The notes below the pieces were generated by a model. It was not told where the DNA came from, ran no database searches, and worked only from the letters and a program-made list of their open reading frames with translations. A DNA stretch of 64,000 bases from Bombus terrestris (lineage: Eukaryota > Arthropoda > Insecta > Hymenoptera > Apidae). The stretch covers positions 10,168,001 through 10,232,000 of the forward strand of contig NC_063273.1 of the NCBI RefSeq assembly GCF_910591885.1, written 5' to 3'. Shown piece after piece: positions 46,117 to 59,860 of this stretch (position 1 is its first letter; each line of letters starts with the position of its first letter). A program made the translations under genes and the position numbers.

Positions 46117-49100
46117 GCTAATGACTATATCGACTATGTTAAAAATTGGTTCATCGTAACTTCTGTCGTGTTGTTATATAAAAAATCTTTTATGGTCGTT
46201 TTCTGGATATCATTCCATACGTAACGTTTTCTTTTAATCTTGAGCTATTTATTTGTAAAATCAAACAGTAAGTATTGTAATTTCAAAAATTAGAGAAAAT
46301 TTCTGTTACTGTTTTTATGTCACATACGTAACCACGATAATACTTATGCAGTGACCTAGTACAAAGTTTCTGTGATTGATCCAGTTAAGCAAAAACGCCT
46401 CTGACTTGCAATAAAACAACGTAAACTTCATCCAATTCCCTGCGATATTATGGTAGATCCAGGAAAATCGAGGATCACCGCAAACGAACGGACAAAATCG
46501 AAAGGAAAGAAAAAGGGACAGGTGATGGTCGGTGAAATTAATGGACGGGTATCACGTGTAATCCTGTATAGGACAGTAAACAGTGCCGGGAGTCCCTTTC
46601 GCATTCTTATATAACCATAAATTATGATCAAAGCCTATGGGGGTCGTGTATTCCCCTCCGGGATTACCGGTGGCAAAACGAAAGCAACGCTGTTACGTTA
46701 TGCAGTCGCGGACCAGCTACCTTGCTTTACTTCTTGTCACTTTTTTTTTACTCTTTTTACTCTCTTTTTACTTTACTTTTCTTCCTTTCCGTTTAATCGC
46801 ATGGGGAATAGGCAATTACCTGGCACGATTAAAGCAAGCTTGATCGGAAGACGTTTCTAATTTCAATCGAACCGATTTCGCTGTTATCCATACGTTCGAA
46901 TCACGGTTGATCGAAAAATTAGTTCATGACTTGCTTGGCTAAGATATTACAGCTCCAGAGAGCTGCTTCTGCTGCTCGTAACTCTTTGATTTTTCGCGCT
47001 GTCTTCCATCTGCAGTGCTCCGTAGGCACGTTTTCTATTAGCACAAATGCAGCAAGAGATAGGTAGCTACTGAAAGTTAACATACGTCGCTGGTACCGAG
47101 TATACTAAATCTTTTTCTTTGCTACTTATGGATTAATATCTGACAGAATCAATTTAATTACAAACTGGAAGTTTGCATCGTATATCTTAATTCTTGTTTC
47201 GTTTTATTTTATTTTAAGATTTACTATCTTCATAACTTTAAAAATATTGTTTGTCGTAATATTTATCTATTTAATATTTGTTTTAATAGTTAGACCTTTT
47301 ATTATAGTCGAAGTTCATCAATTATGTATACCGATTATATGAATGAATTATATAAGATTTTTCCGATCAAACTAATAGGATTTTTTCGCCTTTAACTATT
47401 TTCTATTAGAATATTCCTTTCTGGTCACAAATATTAAAATATTAAAATTATGAAATCTAGGAAACATACTTGTTATGTTTTTTTCTCCTACCTTCGTGTA
47501 GAAACAGAAAAATTGTAAGATATACAACATTTTCGTACATTTACCTAATTCGAAGTTTCTACAACAAAGTGGAGAAATCCACTCCAACGTCGACAATATT
47601 TCCTCCAACCTAAAACTTGTCTATCCTAAAATCATTAAGACACGCATCATTAGCTGCGGACATTTACCGAGACTCGAATCCTTCGGACAACATCTCGTTC
47701 AATCAGCCAAACGTAACATAAATCACTCGAATATCCCGCGCACATGTTCGTCCAATTTACGTTTCCCCCTCTACCTAACTCAAACGACTGACTGTCTTCG
47801 GTTTAAAATGCTAATTTCAAATCCGACAATAAAAAGGGCCGGTGATCCTGTTGATCAAAAGGAAAGAAAAAATATACGAAGCCGCGGCTCACGGGGAACA
47901 CCTGCTGCTCCCGATCGGGAAAGAGTCGGAGTAAATTACTTGGAACGCGCGGCAGTTTTCGCGAAGGACGATGGTTCACCGGGTAAAGCCTGTGGGAAGG
48001 GTGTTGCACACAACGCAAAAGGGTGACGGTTCCGTGTATGTGCGTGTGCTAGGGCCACGCCATCTGCGCCAATCGCGGTTACTCCGTTACGTTAAAGCCC
48101 CTCAGCCAGTTTCCAGTTGGCAGTTCCAGTACGGTCGTTTCCAAAGGGTTTCAGAGTCGTAGATTCACTCGGTCGGTCGGCCGCCAGCCCGCCATTACTC
48201 ATTCCAGCGACGCGAATACACGCCACCCTAGACCGCGCAAACAATTTGTTTCAACGAAGGGGGACAGGGGGTGCATCTCGTTCCTGTGTGCAAGTCGCGC
48301 GAAAGCGACGACGAAATCGCGGAATGAAGAGGCCTGGAATTCGCTTCCGGGGCTGATTTCGCGGAATTTTCCAGATACTTTTGCGATCGAGGTGAAATCA
48401 TGGAAGTTGTGGCGTGCAGTGATGTTTGGCGAAGAAAATTGCAGATCTTGTTACGAGCCCTGCGATTTGAATAATAGAGGGACGAAGGAGGGTGTATTAA
48501 GTTGATTAATTAAAATCTATATTTTTGTTACCTTTCAGCATAGTTTAAGGAAAGCGTAATGCATTTAAAAGAGGTAAACGATGTTACCTGTTTGTATTAA
48601 ATAGATAAAGAGTTTAATCAGGGCAGTAAAGAGATACCGAGATGATACTAATGGCTACCACTCTTAACTAGTTAGTCCATTTTCCTTATAGAAAAATCAT
48701 TTTATCACATGTTCCTACAAGTGTGATTAAAATTGTTATGAAAATCTCATTATTGGTAGATCTTTATAAAATTGTTAAGCTTCTTCCAACACAGAAATAA
48801 TATTCTGGTCGTTTATTCTCATATTATAATTGTGAATAAGAAAGCTGAATATTCGTATAACTGTTGAATCATTAATATCATTGCCAAGCTTTTGAATATT
48901 AAGGAACTGAAAATTACCCAGTAATGGAAATTTTTATGATTTATTCGTACAATATAATTGTATTACCGAGTATTATTATAACTGTTGAATAATTCACGTA
49001 TTCCTAAAATATTTCTGAGTGCCAAGCAAGTTTATAAATCTCGATTTCATATTCAATTGCAATTAAGATTTTTCTAATAGAAGATATATTCGATAGATTT

Positions 49101-52100
49101 AATAATTTCTGTCATTTTTCAGAAATCCCTCTTGCGAAAGTAATATCAAGCTAAACAATTACGCATTGAATTTAATATATACATATCATTATAAATTTTC
49201 AAAAGTCTAAGATTTAAAATATTCGCGATATATTGTATAATATATAAATTCAAAAATCTCCATCTTAAAGGCTATCTTAAATTGCTAGTAATTCCTATTA
49301 AGAGAATTCCACTTCTGACCTACACCATCACAGATAGACGTTCACCTAAATAATCTAGCTGGAATGCACCAGGAAGCGCAATGTGTCGAACGACACGGAC
49401 ATCTTCAAACATTGTCATACAGCGAGATTACTCCGGCAGTTTATCTTCCTTCCACCCGATAGTCAAGGTACTTTCGTTATCATCGGCCACGCTGTCGGCG
49501 GCATAAATTGATACAGATGCGAGTTAGCTGGAGTTTTTCGCTTGTGTATTCTCCTGGAATGGCGAACAGGGGTTGCATCATCTATGGACGAAATCGTTCG
49601 CGAAGGAGAAAGGTTGTCCGCGGCGAAAAATGTCTGGATCGCCACAGGATCGTGATGTTCTTTTGGAACGATTCCCATACGAGAAAAACGAGCAGGAATC
49701 GTTGACCTCGATAAACGCGATCGTTCGTTTGTCCAACCACGAGAGGCAAGCGATTCGGAAAGGTAAACCGATAATGGTTATGCGAACTAGCTGGTCTTCG
49801 CGCGTCGATTATGATTAAAGTGGCCGGCAGAAAAGTGGCTTTTACAAATTATCATTAGCATCAATTAATAGGAGTTTAATACTGAGAGATTGCTCGATGT
49901 ACTTTTATTGGATGGGTGTAAATTTGGCGGAAGAAGAAATTTTTGATAGCAAGGATCGATAAGAAAGTTTGGTGAAATTTAAGTTGGTAGTATGTACACT
50001 TTTGTAAGTACCCGTGCACTTACGTATTTGCGAATTTTATGCATTTATTATGCTGTCTTACTATCTTAATATTATTTTTAGCCAATATTATGTAATATTT
50101 ATTAACAGATAATATTGATAAAATTATTGTAAAAATAAGTAAGAGGAAACATACACATAGGAGTGATATGAAAGTATCAAGATGATAAAAAACAGTTTCA
50201 GATGATGTCCCGTCGATTTGTTCTTTACAGTGCGATTTACTTGATATGTTTATGTTCTGTAAAGTTTGATATTTCTATACCTTTAATTGGATATCAATCA
50301 TTTAAGATTTATAAACATGAGAGGCGATGCATACGTTCTGCTGATTTCAATCTTCGTACTTCGTAAATATCGCTTATGTCACCCAAGAATTGTATGAAAA
50401 TTACAAAGAAACGTAATCAATTCATTAAAAAAGCTATATTCCTAAGATGTTTATGCGAAATCCGCAAGTACGTAAGCGTCCAGATACTTATGGGAGGAAG
50501 CGTACATTGATTTGTGGGAGAATAAATATTACATAGTACGAATTAGCGAAATTTGAAGAAAAGTAAGATACATCAAGGTTTTATAACGAAACGAATCTTT
50601 ATGAAATTTTAATCTTGCGATATTTTATTCAATTCTTTACACTTTAACTAATTGTGCATATTTGATGAAAAATCTTTCATTTATTTCTTCGATAAAGATT
50701 CTAGAATATCGATACTAAAATAAAACAAGGTTTCGCTATAAAGAAAACGCGAAGATTATCAAGAATTTTTAATTGCACGATACTATTACACTGATTCTTT
50801 AAACGTCAACCGGTTCTAGCCATTATACCACTAACCATCGTGAAAACATTTTTTGTTTCCAGGTTTGATTTTGGAAATAGAAAATAACAAACGGTGTCAA
50901 AGTTTCGAATGACGGATACGAGTGGACCTGCTTATAATTAGAGTCAGAATCTTCTCTCTCTCAGGGCGCGGTTGGATTCTGTTCCCGTATTTTCGATGTA
51001 GGCGTTGTTCGAGTGTCCCATGTAAACAGACAACAAATAGTCCAGGAAGGCCGGATAAGCCGCTAACATCGGTGCGGTCTATGTTCAATGCGGTAATTAA
51101 CGGTGCGATGTCACATAGGGCCTTTAATCTCCCGGTAACGATTCCCGTGGCCGCGAAGTTCCTTGAAAATTAGCATAATAATATATCGTCGTCTATCTCG
51201 GCCAATTAAACGGCCATAAAGCCGGTCGAGCTTTGGCGACGGCCCGGACTGCCACGACGTCGTAGCAGGCTAACTCGGGCTGCAGCTATTAATGAATAGT
51301 GGTTCCTCGTCGAGGGTGACGGAGAACCATAAACTTGTCCCTTCGCGACTGGACGATCCTTTGATTTCTCTTTTCCTTCCGATTCTGTCGCTCGGTGCAC
51401 TAGGCGTTTTCGTGTCGCTTGTTGAACGCAAGAATTTAACAGAATTGGAAAAAAAAAGATATTAACTTGTTTTATAATATGTAATACGATTCTATATATA
51501 ATTAAATAAATAGAATATTATCGATAAAATCTTATAGGTTACGAGTTAGAAATTACAAATGAGAATAAATTCTGTCATATGTTAGTAGGAAGTCTGATAA
51601 TAAAATGGGTAAAGTAAATTTTACAAATTATGAATTGATAATGATTGCCTTATTTGACTTAAAATTACAGAATTATGAAAGCAGAATTTGCGCAATAGAA
51701 GTCTGTAGACTTGGAACGTATCGTACATCGAATCAGTCGTTTTATTAGTTGATAAATTATTGTGCAAGAGGACAGTCTATAAATTCACGTCTATACGAAC
51801 GTCTATACGTTAAAAATACGAACGTGGATAAGATAAGAAATTGTTAGAATAATAGGAAACATATTATACTTAGATTAAAATAAACTTCGTTATTTAACTT
51901 TTGTCGCTGTATTGTATTAAATGAAAGTACGTACGAATTGTGAATTGGTTCAATAATTATCATTATTAACAGAGATTATCTCGACTTCAACATTTATTTT
52001 CACGAAGAAAGATTAAGTATAAGTTCTTTATCTACAGAGGGACAGGATGACAATGCGAAGGTTTTTCGTTTTCAGATCCATCAAAGTAACCGATAACCAT

Positions 52101-54872
52101 CTCGCTATTTCTCAGTCGCCCCATGGGATCTTCCGATTTTCTTGCTGTAGAATCGTTGGAATATTTAGACCACAGCATCGTTAAACGATCGTTAACCAGG
52201 CCTCCTTGGGTCGAACACAGGATGGATAGAACGATTTGTCAAGATCCGTGACGTGGGTCCTGAGAGGACTTCCGTTGAATAGCGGAAAGTATCAGGAACA
52301 TAATTCCGTTAAATCCTACTGTATCGTAATTTTATCTTAGATATACTTCGATCTACCATTAAACGAACTTTGCAAAATCAACATTTCTCCTTTCTTTGTT
52401 ACAGAAACAAATTTCGCTTTCCACTCTGTTATAAAAATCCCGATATTGGTTCAAAGAAAAGTAGCCTAACAATCGTCATAATTGTATCAACATAATTTTT
52501 TCCATATTCCACAGTGTCACAATCTCATCCTAAATATTGATCAGCCTTCCCTAAACATTACAAGATCAAAATAACGCACCGTTTTCTATTTTTCAGTGCG
52601 AACGTAGAGGTTGATTTAAAAGAAAATAGCCTAGTACTCGCACATAAGTAAAAATATCAAGAAAATTCCTTTAAGTACTACTCTATTGAAATTTAATTCC
52701 GAACGTACGTACGCACTATAGACAACCTTTCATGAATTCGAAAATATCAGAAATCTTTTCCTTATTAGAGAGCACCGACTCCTTCCATCCTTTCCCGTGG
52801 ACAACCAGATTAAAAGAAAGTAACGCAACAACTGGAACGTAGAATTATCGGAAATCGTTGGAAGCAGCGAGCCCGGGGATACTTGACGATCGATTAGCCG
52901 GAAGCGACGCCAATCTTGCCGTCGATTTTCAGCGCGCGCCTCCCTCGGTCGCGCGAGTCGTTGGGGGAGGAGAGAGGAGGATGAAAGTTCATTTGCGCTT
53001 AATGCCGCGCGATTAATTGCCGGCCGACTACTCGGCGAGAGGTTGTAAGGCCATTTACGGGCGGCACTCGGGCCCGTGTTAGTCGGTTGCCTACAAATTC
53101 GTTCGCACTCGAATTCCACAGCGCGTGGTCGCGAACCCCCGATTTATCGGCGACTTCCGAGCCGAGGGAGGAACCGCGGAAACGTTGGACGCGGTGCACG
53201 ACGATCCCCGTGGACGACGACTGGACACGAAGCTATTTTGCCTGCTAGGCCACGACGACAGAGCCGTGCTGTGCGAGAAACGAGCACGGAAACCGGGCAA
53301 ACGCGAGGCGACAGGCCGCGGCAACAACTCGTCCTCGCGACAACTCTTCTCCATTTCCGTCCGACCGTGTTCGAGGATCGAGCCGCAATTAGCAACGACG
53401 ACCTCTCGTTGACTCGGGGCCCCCGATGCGCGAACCAGCACGTAGAACCAGCCACGGAAACGGCATTTGAATTGCATTCGCTCCGTGAGAGCATTGCCTG
53501 ATTCCCGTGTCTGCCGACGCAAGAAATTGCGAGCGAGCTGTGGAAGGCGAGTTGGATTAAAATAAGGAGGGGAAAAAGAGGCTTGAAACGGGCGTCGCAG
53601 GACGAACAGGCTGTATTCCCTCTCGAGAGGGACACGCGTAAATGAAATGGGACCCGGTGGAACTGATTCTTTTCCTTCGAGGAACTCGTGACTGGTTGGT
53701 TTATCGGTGACTCGGGTTGGCGGATCTCGGGATATGGTGTGGGTTGGATGAAGGAGAAGGTGGAGCTTGCGTCTTTTTTGTTAGCTGGATTTTGAGGGGA
53801 TTAGAGTGATGGTACCCTCGGTGTAGCTGTAGTTACGGCGTATCGAGTCGATGAATGTTCACAGGGATCGTTCTGAATTTTGTCGTCATTAGGAGATGAC
53901 GCGGTGGTATATTTGATGGCACGTATTCGTTTCTCGTTTTATATTTTTTGAGGATAAAATATCGGTTAGATTAATTGTTGATGGTTACGATCTGGAAGCG
54001 ACGTCTTAGCAAATAGGTTTCCTGTTCTTTGATTTCATCTGTCTTTAGATGCTTGTGGTTTTTCCTTTTGATTAATTTAATGGCTTTTGAAATTAGCTTT
54101 ATTGCCTATCGTATCTTCAGTATTTTCTACGAGACTATAATCCTAAATTAGTAATCATTATCAGTAGTCAATACTTATAATTATTGTTATATGCACCACG
54201 TGTAACTTAAAGTAATCACATGGTAAATTCTAGTATCAAACTTAAGAATCGATGTGAATTTCACTTCCGAATAGCTCATTACAACGAATTACTTAAATTG
54301 AGCCTTCAAGCTTCAACGTGATCTAAAATATCAATTTTATACTATTAAACCCCTTTCTTACGTCAGCTATATCCTTCTAGAGATTGCATGCACAATAAAG
54401 ATCATCCGAGTCAAACAGAGAAAGCACCGTTACCAAATAAAAATAAGGCGATCTAGCAGAGAAATAGAATGACGAAAGAGAAACGCAGAAGAACGGGAAG
54501 CAGAGAGAATGAGAGGAAAAAAAGAAGAGAGTCGCTTGTGGAAGAATATCGCGCGCAGACGCCCGGTAACGATCGAGCGGCGGCCTCCGGGGCAGCTTGG
54601 TTACAACATTACAGCCGCGTGTTTTACAGCTTCGCGTCGCGTCCGCCGGTTCGGCCTTAAATTTCTCGATCGTCGCGACGGTGGTCCGTGGGAAAATTGG
54701 CGTGTCGGGGCCGGGACCAACGGGCAAAAAATTACATGAATTTCTAAAGGGCAAAGGACACGGGGAATTGTCGAACGGGCCAGCAGCAGTTGTACGCGGA
54801 CCCCGCGGCCGCTGTAACGCGATCCTACCGTAATTCACGTTGGTTTTACGCTTTATGCGACACGCAGAACAT

Positions 54873-54889
54873 TGCGCGCGGCGCGCGCG
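54873..54889. repeat. GC-alternating tract
   Basis: GCGCGCGGCGCGCGCG, two alternating runs meeting at GG. A potential Z-DNA site, similar to the tract at 56337. Confidence 0.8.
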
Positions 54890-56336
54890 AATTTACGGGG
54901 AGGCTACGGCCGCGCTAGAGGCCACAGCTCCGGACAAAACCTTTGCGACCGGCCCCCAGGCTTGATGGACGCCTGGCCGGTATTGGATTAAACGCCTGGA
55001 AAAAAAGAGGAAAGGAAATAACAACGGGCAGCCGCCCGAGCAGAGCAGCCCTCCTCTCCTTGTTTCTCCTCTCGCTTTTTCTCCGTCCGTGCCAAGACTT
55101 TCCGCCGCGGTTCGCGTCGCGAACGTGCCGATCGCGATACGCCCGACCGGATGGAAGAATGGTAAAATATGCAGACAACCTTTGTGCGCCGAGCCGAGGT
55201 TTCTTTCGCGAATACCGCTTGCGCGATAGAGACGTGCATTTTTATTGTTTCAAGGAAGAAGCTGCAAGTATCCGTTGTTATCTGCTGGATCGACGAAATA
55301 TTGCGATGGGCTGAAGGGAAAGATGAATGAGATGATCGATTGCTCGGTAACGGGTGAATGATTTTGGTGAATGGGTGATACACGCTTGGAATAGGATTTT
55401 TTGGGATATTTGTGTTGTTTGGTCGTCAAGGCTTAAACTATTTATTGACTTCCTTTTTCTTTTTTCTTTTTTATCTACGTTTTATATTTTCATTTGGGAA
55501 TCTCTTACGAGGATACTTAAGAAATTTCTTTGACGGTTTTAATGAATTCTGATGTGTAAATGAGAAATCGAAGAACCACGTAGTAAAGTGTCTCATACAA
55601 TCATACGTACGTCGTAACAAATATCGGAGATGCAAAAGACTTCAAGTTTTTGGTTGTTAGAGAGTTATTACGAAAGAAGTCGTAACTTGAGGTTAGGCTG
55701 ACACTTAATCATACGGTAACATTTGATGTAATATATAAGAGTTCTAAGAAACCAAAAGCCATTATAACAAAAGTTCAAAGTTCGCACACATTTATTTTTC
55801 GCCTCTGACAACTTTCATAATTCTCCTATTTTATCGTACTGTATTTAATATTCTTCTTTTATTGTAGAGCAATCAATCGACCTTCGTTAAAACTATAACC
55901 ATCGTTACCTGACGTTTACATTTTACAAAATTCATCAAATTTTTATTAAACTAGGATGAAAATTTATCCGCCAACGGCCAAGCATCGAGTCCGTTTTTCG
56001 TCGCTGAACGCATAATTGTAAAAATGTCCAGAGCGGTGGGCAGCGGGGTCGGCGGTCGGGGAAAACCATGAATCCGGAATAACGCGTACGATTTTAAACG
56101 AACGGCGTTAATCTGTTCTGCAAACTGCGTTACAGCGGAGCGCGCTCGTCGATTTTATTATGTGAACGCGTTCATAGTTAAACGCGCGTAAATTTCGCTA
56201 ATGTTCGAATGGGGATGCAACGTGTAACACGCGCGCGCCTGCATCGAAAAGTTGCGAATAACCGTTTTTATATTTACACGGTAATCCGACGATAAATTCA
56301 CCGCTCTTTTCGCACCGGTTCATCGGTATTGCAAGA

Positions 56337-56351
56337 GCGCGCGCGCGCGCG
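56337..56351. repeat. (GC)7 dinucleotide tract
   Basis: Uninterrupted alternation GCGCGCGCGCGCGCG at the 3' edge of an island. Such runs are usually rare because of CpG loss, which fits weak CpG depletion in this genome. Confidence 0.9.
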
Positions 56352-57109
56352 AGTTATTTTAAATTTTAATTTCGGTCCGGTCCTCTCACAGCGAAAAAAA
56401 TCGTGCATTGTAAATCCGTCAGCGATTTTTCATTAAACTTTAGCTTGGTCGTCTGAACACGCTTTAAAAACCGCTTTCTTATCGTGCTGAATTCTTTTTT
56501 TCTGATTCTTAATTTCACCATGGAAAAAAGAAGGAAAGCGGAGGATGTATTTGATTGCCATGGAATAATGTTAAGGAAGTGGCGGATGGAAACGGGAGAA
56601 ATATTTGACAATTAAAATACTTGAAATCGTAGTCGCTTGAATTTATACAGTATATGTTGCAGAGCCTTACAAAGTTATCTTTGGTCAGAATCCATCGACC
56701 ACTTTTTTAAGCTGCATATTCATCGATGACTTAAGCTTTCGAATGTGCACGGAGAAAGAAACATGTCTGCACATCTGTTTTTCTTCTTTGTATTTTTATA
56801 GCGAAAAGTTTTAGAAGAGCTTTAGGAAAACTAAAGTGAAAGTTGGTCTATTCGAAAGGTGGCGCAATAGGAAATTATTAATTACTCAACTATTTAGCAA
56901 TGAAACAATATTTCTTCTCTTACGATTTAACTAATATTCTTCAAATTTTGAGAATTTCTAATAAACTACTATTTTAGAATATTTTTTGGTATTAAAAAAA
57001 CGCAGATAAGAAATATCTTAAAGGTTTTTTATATTTCTTCAAATAAATCTACTGAGAATGTAAATACTGTTTCATCCATGCCATCTATTTCTAACCCAAA
57101 GAAGAAAAA

Positions 57110-59860
57110 ATAAATGAATATCAACTCTACGTTAACGCTTGGCCCAAAAATTCCAATAATCCACAGACGAAAACCTCTTCGCTTCAGTCCAGCTCTCGAG
57201 AAATTCCAAGAAAGAATTCTATCCGACTCCGAATCCCATCCGGACAGGTACGCGCCTCGATACACTGGCCCGGTAAGTCGACCTTTAAAGATTCAATGGT
57301 CGAGCTATCTGCTGGGTGGCTGGCTTTTGTACGGAGCCCGCACACTAGTGCTCGCAACACAACATCGGGGACACAGGTTTGCTGGAAAAAGGGTTGAAAG
57401 GGTAGCGATAAGAGAGGATGGCTAGCCGGAGTGCACGGTCCAGAGAGAAGAAAAGAGGAAGCGGCTTGAAGGGAGAAGAGGGAGGATGGGTTGGCCTGGC
57501 TAAACAGGGGGTAGAGGCGTCGGGGGTGGCAGTCATGCATTGTATCGCGAGCTTTTTGAGCGAGCCTGCTCCAGGGACGACGCCACGACCGTGCTAGCGC
57601 CGGCAGAGGGTGTTTCGAGAGGACGAGGGCACGGGGGAGGGTGGAAAGCGAGCCGCAGCGGGGGTGAGTCGGTTGGTCTGGTGGGCGAACGTCTGTCTGT
57701 TGGCTGCCAGCGAGCCAGTCAATCATTACGGGCTGCGCAAGCGCCTACGACTCACCTTCCTTCTCCTCCACTCACCCTTTTCGTCCTTCAAACCCCCTCC
57801 CATCGTCCGTCTCACTCTTCCCCTTTCGCTCTTTCCGCGAGCGCGTCTCGCTTCTCCTTCGAATCATCCTCTCGTTCTCCCTCGCGTTCACCTCTGCTCG
57901 TCCTTCTCTCTCGCCTTCTCTCCGGCTCGTTCATCCCCATCGTTTCCCTCAGTAGCGAGTTCACCCCGTTGCTCCGTGCTACAAGCACGCTACAATGCTG
58001 CGCGCCGCCGCCCATCCTGCATATTTAAGCGAGCTGTCTTGCTATGCAGCCACCCGCACCACCTACGCCGACCGCTCGACGACCGTTCTCCACCATCACC
58101 GACCCCCGCGCCAACATCCACTTCGCTTTGCCGCGTTCGCTTTGTCCGCCGCTTTTGTACAACCTCTATAAAGAATCGCCCCACACGTTTCGATGTATTC
58201 TTCTAACCAGGGGCATTCTTAAAAGAGGACGCGAAAGTGAAACGGCGAATAAAAAAATAGAATCGACGTGAGAATAAAAAGGGAGAATAAAAACGAAAAG
58301 AAATAAGTGCTACGTCCCATGGAATATTAAACACCGCCTGACCCGTTAGACACCATTAAAAAATGTATCGAGTTATAAAACATTTAAATTCTTCAAAAAT
58401 GCTGGTTACTCTTTTAAAAAGCAACACCATGCCCCGACTTTACCATCAAACTAAAACCTCTACAAAACACCCCAGACATAGTGAAACGATACGCGTCCTC
58501 AGGCGCCACCAGTGGCGAGGGTGGCGAAACGGCGAACCGTCGCAGCTTTCCGTCGAGCATGCGCGTAGGTTGGCGGCGCGACGAGTCTGTTCTACGGGGG
58601 TGGTGTTCGCGCGGAGGAACGAAAGGGTGGTATAGCCCGGCGGTGGAGAATGGTGATGGTGGTGGTGGAAGCCCGGGGTTACGTTCTGCCGGCGGGGTGG
58701 TAGTCGCGCAAAACCGAGGGTCGCCCACGGCTCCGCTCGGCTCGTTCACTCGCTCGTGCTCGCTCGCTCGCTTACGTCGCTGTCGGCTGGCCGGGGGTGT
58801 TTCCATGGATACGGCGCTCGCGCCTTGACATTGACAAATGGCTGACCGAGGGTGAGCCGAACACAGCGCCGCTTTTACATATGCAGGGACACCCATTTGT
58901 CCGCGCAGGGGTGGGACAGGGGTGGTGGACGCTGGCAGACAGAGAAAGAAGCCAGAGGACAGAAAGTGGGGACAGTGACAACGACGACCGTCGGCTACGA
59001 CCGCCGTGTCGTCTACTAATTCGCGATTCTCTGATCTACCCTGGTCGTGCGATGCGTGTGCCATCCGCGTAAAACGAGGTCGTGAAATGGTTGCAAAACG
59101 ATCGTTCTCTGTACTCGAGCGACGATCGTTGGTCCCGATACCGCCGCCGTTAGTTAACTGTTAATCTTTTGTAATTGATACGCCGCGCGACATATCCGTG
59201 GAAAATGTTGATGCGACCGCGCGAGCAAACGGGCACACCGCTGAGTAATGAATTAGGGGATGAATTTAATCTTGGAATGGCTGGCTGACTGGTCGGCCTG
59301 CACGAGGCCACATCGAGTTTGTTTACCTCGTTATTTTTCGGGACAGGGTGGGACGAATTGCTTGGGGAAATTCCTGTCACGTATATATTCGAGCTGGTTG
59401 ATCGTGGAGATTTTCGCCGGAGAAATTGTGTTGGCTGTTTTTAGCGAGTCAGAAATGCCGGTGATTTTGACAAAATTACTACGTCTCTTTCATCGGGGAC
59501 GATAAATTCTTTCGATTGAAATATTTGGATTTATTCCGCGTCACGTCGAGCCAGACGTGAAATGTTAATGCGTATAATGTCTGCCCGCGTGGCTCGTTGA
59601 ACGAAAAGAATGGAAAAATTGATGTTTATTGAAGGACGATAAAACCGTCCATTATTTCGCACGGTGCTTTCGGTTCTGAACGGAAAGGCGAACGCTGAAA
59701 AATAATACCGGGGAAGCGTTTAAGAGATAAACGCGTAGTTGACGCTGCCTCTCAGATCCGATCGTCTCCGTGTCGCGCAACCAAGTTTTCGCGATTCCAG
59801 TTTCGCGCCGAGCGACTGTTAACGATCTTAATGGAACGTGTTTGCTAGTCTGAGATCTTT
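57110..59860. other. Large CpG-rich block without a recognised gene
   Basis: This is 2.7 kb of high-GC, CpG-dense sequence. The plus strand is pyrimidine-rich at 57740-57960 (TCCTTCTCCTCC-type), giving Ser/Pro/Leu-rich frames to 198 codons (57610-58206) that overlap other frames and lack domains. GGT repeats at 58646-58672 and CTCG-type repeats at 58741-58772 also occur. It could be a CpG promoter/5' leader of a gene outside the window or a dense regulatory block. Confidence 0.5.
58741..58772. repeat. Imperfect (CTCG)n microsatellite
   Basis: CTCGTTCACTCGCTCGTGC followed by CTCGCTCGCTCG, inside the large CpG-rich block. Confidence 0.8.

Larger units (their letters stand above)
46117..57100. 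other. Long AT-rich region with scattered islands, no gene recognised
   Basis: Islands lie at about 46430-46820, 47640-48440, 49340-49830, 50880-51420, 52070-52280, 52720-53900, 54430-55320 and 55980-56400. Between them are AT-rich deserts (46860-47640, 48480-49340, 49840-50870, 51430-52060, 52290-52700, 53930-54430, 55390-55970, 56600-57100). Frames at 53076-53635 overlap on both strands in CpG-rich DNA and are not credible genes. No RNA gene, transposon end or splice pair I would defend. Confidence 0.5.

Noticed and set aside
57610..58206. 198-codon plus-strand frame as a gene
   Set aside because: Ser/Pro/Leu-rich translation of a pyrimidine tract; other frames on both strands are open over the same bases; no domain.
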